Positions 5,592 through 10,230 of a DNA stretch of 10,230 nt are shown here, in pieces. Every line of letters begins with the position of its first letter. Positions within the stretch are counted from its first letter, which is position 1. A model generated the notes under the pieces. The model was given only the letters and a program-made list of their open reading frames with translations, was not told the origin of the DNA and searched no databases. The stretch covers positions 1 to 10,230 of the forward strand of contig DAOVHK010000049.1 of the NCBI GenBank assembly GCA_030671905.1, in the 5' to 3' direction. This DNA comes from Clostridia bacterium. Lineage in GTDB: Bacteria; UBA6262; WVXT01. Both the position numbers and the translations under genes were made by a program.

Positions 5592-6701
5592 ATGGCAGAT
5601 AAAATCGAACATTGGCTGACTCTAAATATGATTCCTGGTATAGGGGCGACGAGAGGCCAGAAGCTGTTAGAACACTTCGGGTCTCCTCAATCTATACTTG
5701 AGGCAAATTTGAACGAACTTCAACACGTTGCCGGTATTGGGGAGTACACGGCCAGGCAAATTGTCAGCTCCAGAGATAAATTAGATATAGAAAAAGAGAT
5801 ATCCAGAATTAAAAAACAAAAAGTTTCTGTAGTAACATTTTCTGACGATAACTATCCGGCAAACTTAAAATCTATTTTCGATCCACCCATTGTGCTATAT
5901 GTAAAGGGGAAATTGTTGCCAGAAGATAGAATTGCCATTGCCATGGTAGGAACCAGGCGACCAACTACTTATGGAAAAATGGTGGCAGAAAAACTGAGTA
6001 AAGAATTGGCTGAAAGAGAAATAAGTATAGTTAGCGGCTTGGCCCGGGGAATCGATACCTCTGCCCATAAAGGGGCTCTATCTTGTGGGGGAAGAACTAT
6101 TGCTGTTTTGGGATGTGGCATCGATATCTGTTACCCTCCGGAGAATAGGGCTCTTTTTGATGAGATTGGTGAACGGGGGGTTGTAGTTTCCGAATTTCCT
6201 ATGGGCACACGGCCGGAAAAGATGAATTTTCCTATGCGAAATAGAATTATAAGCGGACTCAGTTTAGGGGTGGTGATCGTCGAGGCCGGTTTCAGAAGCG
6301 GTGCTTTAATCACTGCTGGGTGTGCCCTGGAGCAGGGCAGGGAAGTTTTTGCTGTTCCGGGAAATATCTTCAATTTAGGAACTAAGGGCAGTCATTCATT
6401 AATAAAACAAGGTGCGAAACTGGTAGAGGAATGTGAGGATATTATTGAAGAGATACGTTGTTTAAGAGATGTTTTACCTGTATCTCCGGCTATAAAGTCT
6501 CTTAGGAAAGTAAAGTTGTCTTCAGAAGAAGAAAGAGTGTATAACCTATTATCATTTGAGCCTATTCATATTGATTTGATAAGTAAACAGAGCGGTCTAG
6601 TTATAAACAGGACATCATCTGTTCTCATGAATTTGGAAATGAAAGGTAAAATTAGACAAGTAGTGGGGAAGATGTTTTTGCGCGTTCCAGAAGCGCAATA
6701 A
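5592..6701 (+). CDS. dprA: DNA-processing protein DprA (Smf)
   Basis: DprA binds incoming single-stranded DNA in the cytoplasm and loads RecA onto it during natural transformation. The 369-residue product has all three expected parts. The N-terminal helix-hairpin-helix/SAM-like region (about 11-60) has IPGIG and VAGIGEYTA. The Rossmann-like DprA core (about 80-290) has MVGTRRPTTYG (118-128), SGLARGIDTSAHKGAL (148-163), the FPMRNRIISGLS run (213-224), EAGFRSGALITA (231-242) and AVPGNIFNLGTKGSHSLI (254-271). The C-terminal winged helix covers about 308-365. GAGGAAA at 5582-5588 precedes the start. The stop at 6699-6701 is followed by heptamer repeats and then a small ORF and topA, an order related to dprA-topA-xerC clusters in many bacteria. 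ComM upstream adds to a transformation context, but no uptake genes are visible. Confidence 0.95.
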   Translation: MADKIEHWLTLNMIPGIGATRGQKLLEHFGSPQSILEANLNELQHVAGIGEYTARQIVSSRDKLDIEKEISRIKKQKVSVVTFSDDNYPANLKSIFDPPIVLYVKGKLLPEDRIAIAMVGTRRPTTYGKMVAEKLSKELAEREISIVSGLARGIDTSAHKGALSCGGRTIAVLGCGIDICYPPENRALFDEIGERGVVVSEFPMGTRPEKMNFPMRNRIISGLSLGVVIVEAGFRSGALITAGCALEQGREVFAVPGNIFNLGTKGSHSLIKQGAKLVEECEDIIEEIRCLRDVLPVSPAIKSLRKVKLSSEEERVYNLLSFEPIHIDLISKQSGLVINRTSSVLMNLEMKGKIRQVVGKMFLRVPEAQ

Positions 6702-6729
6702 TATCAAATATCTAAAATCTAATATTTAA
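6702..6729 (+). repeat. Degenerate 7-bp tandem repeats (four units)
   Basis: Four heptamers follow the dprA stop directly: TATCAAA, TATCTAA, AATCTAA and TATTTAA, with consensus close to WATCTAA. They end just before the GGGAGG (6733-6738) that serves the next gene. Heptad-periodic short repeats of this kind occur between genes in several bacterial lineages. No function is evident. Confidence 0.6.
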
Positions 6730-6743
6730 CAAGGGAGGAAAAT

Positions 6744-6932
6744 ATGGCAAGGAAATTAAGGGATGAAGATATGTTCCGGGATGGAGAGAATTTTGGAATT
6801 AGAGAAATCAAGGAATACTTGGAGAAGTTGAAATTGTCTGCAAGTGAACTGGAAGAGATGTTACTTGACGTTCTGGAAGAAAGTTACCAGGAAGACTATG
6901 ACTCCAAGGGGCGGAAGAAATATCTGCATTAA
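6744..6932 (+). CDS. Small acidic helical protein of unknown function
   Basis: This is a 62-residue ORF with a good ribosome-binding site (GGGAGG, 6733-6738, six bases before the spacer to ATG 6744). It has 42 bases to dprA upstream and 31 to topA downstream. The sequence is highly charged. It begins MARKLRDEDMFRDGENFG, and a helical stretch with heptad-like leucines (IKEYLEKLKLSASELEEMLLDVLEESY) fills the middle, ending in an acidic then basic tail. There is no signal peptide, membrane segment or cysteine. I do not recognise a family. The size, ribosome-binding site, codon use like its neighbours and placement inside the operon all support a real gene. A small DNA-metabolism accessory or adaptor is possible only by context. 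Confidence 0.75.
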   Translation: MARKLRDEDMFRDGENFGIREIKEYLEKLKLSASELEEMLLDVLEESYQEDYDSKGRKKYLH

Positions 6933-6963
6933 ATTACAGGGTTAGTCTATTGAGGGTAAGCCT

Positions 6964-8955
6964 ATGGTTAAGGCTTTAGTTATTGTCGAATCACCTACTA
7001 AGGCAAAGACGATCGGGAAGATATTGGGGAAAGACTACGTGATTAAATCTTCTATGGGGCATGTGCGTGATTTGCCTCCTCGTAGGTTAGGGGTAGATAT
7101 AAAAAACAATTTTAAGCCTACTTATGAAATTATTAAAAATAAAAAGAAAATTGTGAAAGAGTTAACCAAGGCAATGAAGGAAGCTGAACAGGTTTATCTT
7201 GCTACTGACCAGGATCGAGAAGGAGAGGCCATAGGATGGCATTTAGTTGCCGCCACAAAGGCTGACCAGGGAAGAGTAAAACGGATAGTGTTTCATGAGA
7301 TAACTAAAGAGACAATTGCTAATTCTCTTCGTTCTCCACGCCAGATTGACCTCCATTTAGTTAATGCTCAACAGGCAAGACGTATACTTGACCGGCTGGT
7401 GGGATATAAGCTCAGTCCTCTTTTGAGTGGCAAAGTCAGAAGGGGGCTTTCTGCAGGACGGGTACAATCAGTAACTCTTAGGTTGATTGTTGAGAGGGAA
7501 AAGCAAATTGAGAAATTTGTTCCTCAAGAGTACTGGACGATACTTGCCCATTTGAGCAAGAAGGATGAGGAACGAATCTTTACGGCAAATCTTATTGCTA
7601 AGGGAAAGAAGAAATTTAAGAAACTGGAAATTGCAAATGAGTCAGGGGCAAAAAAGATCTGTCGGGATTTGAGTGGTAAAGAGTTTATTGTCTCGGAAGT
7701 AACCAGAAAGCCTAAGAAGCGTAATCCTTCTCCCCCATTTAACACAAGTACCCTTCAACAGGAGGCTTCCAGAAAGTTTGCTTTCTCTGCGACTAAAACA
7801 ATGGTGATAGCACAACAACTCTACGAAGGCATCGACCTGGGAAAAGAAGAGAGTGTAGGGTTAATTACGTATATGCGCACAGATTCCTTCGCTGTCTCTT
7901 CCTTGGCTCAGGCTGAGGCGCTTAAGTTTATCAGGAAAAAGTTTGGCGAAAGCTACTTACCTCAAAAGCCGAGGATTTACAAAAGTAAGAGTAAAGTTGC
8001 CCAGGAAGCTCACGAGGCTATCCGGCCAACCTCTTATCTGCGCACTCCGGAAGCCATGTCGAAATATCTGAATGCCACACAATTTAAACTTTATAGCCTG
8101 ATCTGGCAAAGGTTCATATCCAGCCAGATGGCTTCAGCGATATTTGACACAATAGCTGTGGATATCAGAGCGAGTGATTATGTCTTTCGTGCTACAGGAC
8201 AGAAGGTTAAGTTTCCCGGATTCCTTAAAGTCTATCAGGAAGAGAAAGAAGAAGAGGAAAAAGTTCTTCCTCCTCTTAAGGAGGGTGATAGTTTAGTTTT
8301 AAAAGAGGTTGTTCCCGGGCAGCACTTCACTGAGCCTCCTCCACATTATACGGTTGCGAGTCTAATTAAGACTCTTGAAGAGCACGGTATCGGTCGACCT
8401 TCAACCTATGCTCCCACAATAAGCACTCTTTTGGAAAGAAGGTATGTAATATTGAAGAATAAACAGTTCCATCCTGAAGAGACGGGGGTTATAGTTAGTG
8501 ACTTGTTAGTTAAATACTTTCCCAAAATCATGGACATCGATTTCACTGCTCATATGGAAGAGAATCTGGATGAGATTGCCTTGGGAAAAATGGAGTGGGT
8601 TGAAGTCCTAAAGAATTTTTATCAACCCTTTAAGGAAACCCTGAACATTGCTTATAAAAAGATGAAGAAAATCAAACCACAGGCGACTAAGGAGATTTGT
8701 CCAGAGTGCAAAAGCCGCATGGTAATCAGACTTGGGCGCTATGGCAAATTTCTTGCTTGCTCTTCATTTCCTCGTTGCCGTTATACCGCTCCTTTAGATG
8801 AACAAGGGAAAAAGATAGTCCCCCAGATGACTGAAGAAAAATGTTCGAAGTGTGGAAGCCCGATGGTGATTAGGTGGGGTCGTAGAGGTAAATTCCTTGC
8901 CTGTAGTGCTTATCCCAAATGCAAAAACACTAAGTCAATTCCGAAAAAAGAATAG
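6964..8955 (+). CDS. topA: DNA topoisomerase I (type IA)
   Basis: The enzyme relaxes negative supercoils by cutting and passing one strand, through a tyrosyl-DNA 5' intermediate. The 663-residue product is complete. The TOPRIM domain opens with ALVIVESPTKAKTIGKIL, with catalytic Glu9, and holds D82, D84 and E86 in ATDQDREGEAIGWH. Next come ARRILDRLVGYKLSPLL and RGLSAGRVQSVTLRLIVERE. The active-site Tyr303 is in LITYMRTDS. The GRPSTYAPTISTLLERRYV segment closes the core. Two C-terminal four-cysteine zinc ribbons follow, C579/C582/C599/C605 and C627/C630/C647/C653, each with the (R/W)GR.GKFLACS pattern. E. coli TopA has three such fingers plus further domains, so this is a shorter two-finger form, common elsewhere. 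GAGGG 6952-6956 supports the start. The stop lies 24 bases before the xerC ATG. Confidence 0.97.
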   Translation: MVKALVIVESPTKAKTIGKILGKDYVIKSSMGHVRDLPPRRLGVDIKNNFKPTYEIIKNKKKIVKELTKAMKEAEQVYLATDQDREGEAIGWHLVAATKADQGRVKRIVFHEITKETIANSLRSPRQIDLHLVNAQQARRILDRLVGYKLSPLLSGKVRRGLSAGRVQSVTLRLIVEREKQIEKFVPQEYWTILAHLSKKDEERIFTANLIAKGKKKFKKLEIANESGAKKICRDLSGKEFIVSEVTRKPKKRNPSPPFNTSTLQQEASRKFAFSATKTMVIAQQLYEGIDLGKEESVGLITYMRTDSFAVSSLAQAEALKFIRKKFGESYLPQKPRIYKSKSKVAQEAHEAIRPTSYLRTPEAMSKYLNATQFKLYSLIWQRFISSQMASAIFDTIAVDIRASDYVFRATGQKVKFPGFLKVYQEEKEEEEKVLPPLKEGDSLVLKEVVPGQHFTEPPPHYTVASLIKTLEEHGIGRPSTYAPTISTLLERRYVILKNKQFHPEETGVIVSDLLVKYFPKIMDIDFTAHMEENLDEIALGKMEWVEVLKNFYQPFKETLNIAYKKMKKIKPQATKEICPECKSRMVIRLGRYGKFLACSSFPRCRYTAPLDEQGKKIVPQMTEEKCSKCGSPMVIRWGRRGKFLACSAYPKCKNTKSIPKKE

Positions 8956-8966
8956 ATAGGGCAAAA

Positions 8967-8979
8967 GGTGCCTGGCACC
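8967..8979. repeat. Short palindrome abutting the xerC start codon
   Basis: GGTGCC (8967-8972) and GGCACC (8974-8979) are perfect complements around a single T, ending on the base before ATG 8980. The 5' arm overlaps the only purine-rich run (AAAAGG, 8963-8968) suitably placed for that ATG, so folding would hide the ribosome-binding site. Alternatively the palindrome is a dispersed repeat. Confidence 0.55.
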
Positions 8980-9909
8980 ATGAAATTAATGGAAATCTAT
9001 CTGGATGAATTTATTACACACTTGAGAGTAGAAAGGAATTTTTCCCCGCATACTCTGGTAAGTTATAATGGTGACCTGAAAAGCTTTATCAATTTTTTGA
9101 AAAGAGACAAGATAAATAGTTTCAACAAAGTTGATCGCTTGCAGGTGAGAAAGTTTCTGGCTTACCTTGCAGGTAAGAATCTTGAAAAAAGCACCATTGC
9201 TCGAAAACTCTCTAGTATTCGGTCGTTCTTTGGTTATTTGACGCGGGAAAAAATTATAGCTCAAAACCCGACAATTCATATTCCTACACCAAAACAAATG
9301 AAGAAAGTACCTCATTTTTTGGATTTGCATGAAGTCAAGCTACTCTTGGAATTGCCTAATAGGAGAACTCTTCTAGGCTTGAGAGACAGGGCAATCTTAG
9401 AGGTATTATATGGTTCGGGTCTGAGAGTGAGTGAGCTGGTAAACTTGAATATAAGCGATGTTGACCTATTAGGGGGGATGATTAAGGTGAAAGGTAAAGG
9501 ATCGAAAGAAAGGTTAGTGCCCATTGGAGAGATGGGACTTACCTCTATCGAACGCTATTTGAAAATGCGCCAATTGCCGGAAAAGTCTGCTTTTTTTAAA
9601 ATTAAAAGTTTCCAGAATTTGCCTTACAGTAAAGGGCCATTATTTTTGAATTTTCAGGGGTCGCGGTTAAATACGCAAAGCATAAACCGTCTTGTTCATA
9701 AATACATCAGGCTTGCCAGTATCAAAAAGGGAGTAAGCCCACACACTTTGAGACACACATTTGCCACACATCTATTAGATGCTGGCTGTGATTTGAGAGC
9801 TGTACAGGAAATGTTAGGGCATGCCAGTCTATCTACTACTCAAATATATACTCATGTGACCACAGAAAGATTAAAGAGAGTATATAGAAAATATCATCCT
9901 CGTGCCTGA
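8980..9909 (+). CDS. xerC: Tyrosine recombinase XerC
   Basis: XerC acts with XerD at the chromosomal dif site to resolve chromosome dimers. From ATG 8980 the product has 309 residues. The N-terminal SAM-like core-binding domain (about 5-90) has the classic FITHLRVERNFSPHTLVSY and STIARKLSSIRSFFGYL. The catalytic domain carries R149 (GSGLRVSEL), K173 (KGKGSKERLVPIG), H255 and R258 (SPHTLRHTFATHLL), H281 (LGHASLSTTQIYTHV) and the nucleophile Y290, so it is complete. The start is uncertain: GTG 8968 in the same frame has AGGG at 8958-8961, adding four residues. The 3' neighbour follows after 12 bases. XerD versus XerC cannot be strictly told apart, but the topA-linked position favours XerC. It is a housekeeping recombinase rather than a phage or cassette integrase: no integron-specific insert is visible. 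Confidence 0.93.
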   Translation: MKLMEIYLDEFITHLRVERNFSPHTLVSYNGDLKSFINFLKRDKINSFNKVDRLQVRKFLAYLAGKNLEKSTIARKLSSIRSFFGYLTREKIIAQNPTIHIPTPKQMKKVPHFLDLHEVKLLLELPNRRTLLGLRDRAILEVLYGSGLRVSELVNLNISDVDLLGGMIKVKGKGSKERLVPIGEMGLTSIERYLKMRQLPEKSAFFKIKSFQNLPYSKGPLFLNFQGSRLNTQSINRLVHKYIRLASIKKGVSPHTLRHTFATHLLDAGCDLRAVQEMLGHASLSTTQIYTHVTTERLKRVYRKYHPRA

Positions 9910-9921
9910 GAAGAGAGAAAG

Positions 9922-10230
9922 ATGAGAGAGAATGTAAAGATTCTCATGGAAGAGACAGGTTGTGATGAGGGTCAGGCAGAACTGGCTCTCCATTCAACGG
10001 GAAATAACTTAGAAAAAGCTATAAAATCGATAGATCAACTTCTTAGATACATCATAGTAATTAAAGGAAAATTTATATGTGACCAGACCAATGTTTATGG
10101 TCAGTTTATAGTTATTAGCCATCTCCATCAAAAGAGGATTGTTCGCTTGGGTGCAGTAGCCACATACGATCCCGTAATTTATGAGGGAGATATCAATTGT
10201 AAATGGCGCGACTTCGAAAAGAGGCTCTAT
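9922..10230 (+). CDS. UBA-like domain protein, 5' part (runs off the window)
   Basis: An open frame of 103 codons without a stop begins at ATG 9922, 12 bases after xerC, behind a weak purine-rich run (GAGAGAAAG, 9912-9920). Residues 2-45 (VKILMEETGCDEGQAELALH, then STGNNLEKAIKSIDQLL) have the three-helix pattern of a ubiquitin-associated (UBA)-like domain. This is the same fold found at the N-terminus of elongation factor Ts and in NAC-alpha: E-E-T-G-C-D-E-x-x-A-x-x-A-L, then a Gly-Asn turn and a second helix. The rest alternates strands (IIVIKGKFICDQTNVYGQFIVI, then IVRLGAVATYDP) and ends in CKWRDFEKRLY, in a domain I cannot name. It is too unlike EF-Ts after the first domain to be tsf. Position and spacing suggest it is the last or next gene of the dprA operon. 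Its function is unknown. Confidence 0.75.
   Translation, partial: MRENVKILMEETGCDEGQAELALHSTGNNLEKAIKSIDQLLRYIIVIKGKFICDQTNVYGQFIVISHLHQKRIVRLGAVATYDPVIYEGDINCKWRDFEKRLY

Noticed and set aside
8980..9909. XerC-type recombinase as the integrase of a mobile element or integron
   Set aside because: It sits in the conserved dprA-topA-xerC operon, has housekeeping length and motifs, and lacks any extra domain or adjacent attachment site.

Overview
The window is about 10 kb of an AT-rich bacterial chromosome with short intergenic gaps. Every complete gene, and both partial genes at the edges, lies on the + strand. No rRNA, tRNA, CRISPR array or transposase was seen. The housekeeping content, the signal-peptide LysM protein and the lipid-linked-sugar type glycosyltransferase fit a Gram-negative-like bacterium. 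The order dprA - small ORF - topA - xerC - UBA-like protein, together with the low GC, makes me think of an uncultured lineage such as Candidatus Omnitrophota. That placement is inference from memory, not demonstrated.

Region 1 (1-1720) holds the last 34 codons of a probable dephospho-CoA kinase gene (coaE), then a 520-residue polytopic membrane glycosyltransferase of the GT39/ArnT-like type.

Region 2 (1721-2809) is the odd part. A good sigma-70-like promoter leads into a leader with a perfect anti-Shine-Dalgarno match that has no AUG after it, then a small hairpin, then a GC-rich gene for a membrane-anchored SnoaL-like protein. After it come a long imperfect hairpin (stem of about 20 pairs) and a second copy of the small hairpin. 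The two small hairpins differ by a compensatory base-pair change. The block looks like an acquired cassette bounded by a repeated structured element.

Region 3 (2810-5311) encodes ComM (YifB-type AAA+ ATPase) and, 42 bases later, a secreted LysM protein with a strongly acidic, internally duplicated linker.

Region 4 (5312-10230) begins with a gap carrying a 9-bp-arm inverted repeat just upstream of a near-perfect promoter (TTGACA, 18-base spacer, TATAAT). This promoter probably drives dprA, a 62-residue unknown, topA, xerC and a UBA-like protein that runs off the window.

DprA (single-strand DNA loading for RecA), ComM (branch migration during transformation), topoisomerase I and XerC (chromosome dimer resolution) form a DNA-uptake and DNA-topology neighbourhood. 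The dprA-topA-xerC order is common in bacteria. The most unusual material is the structured, compositionally distinct block at about 1827-2627.
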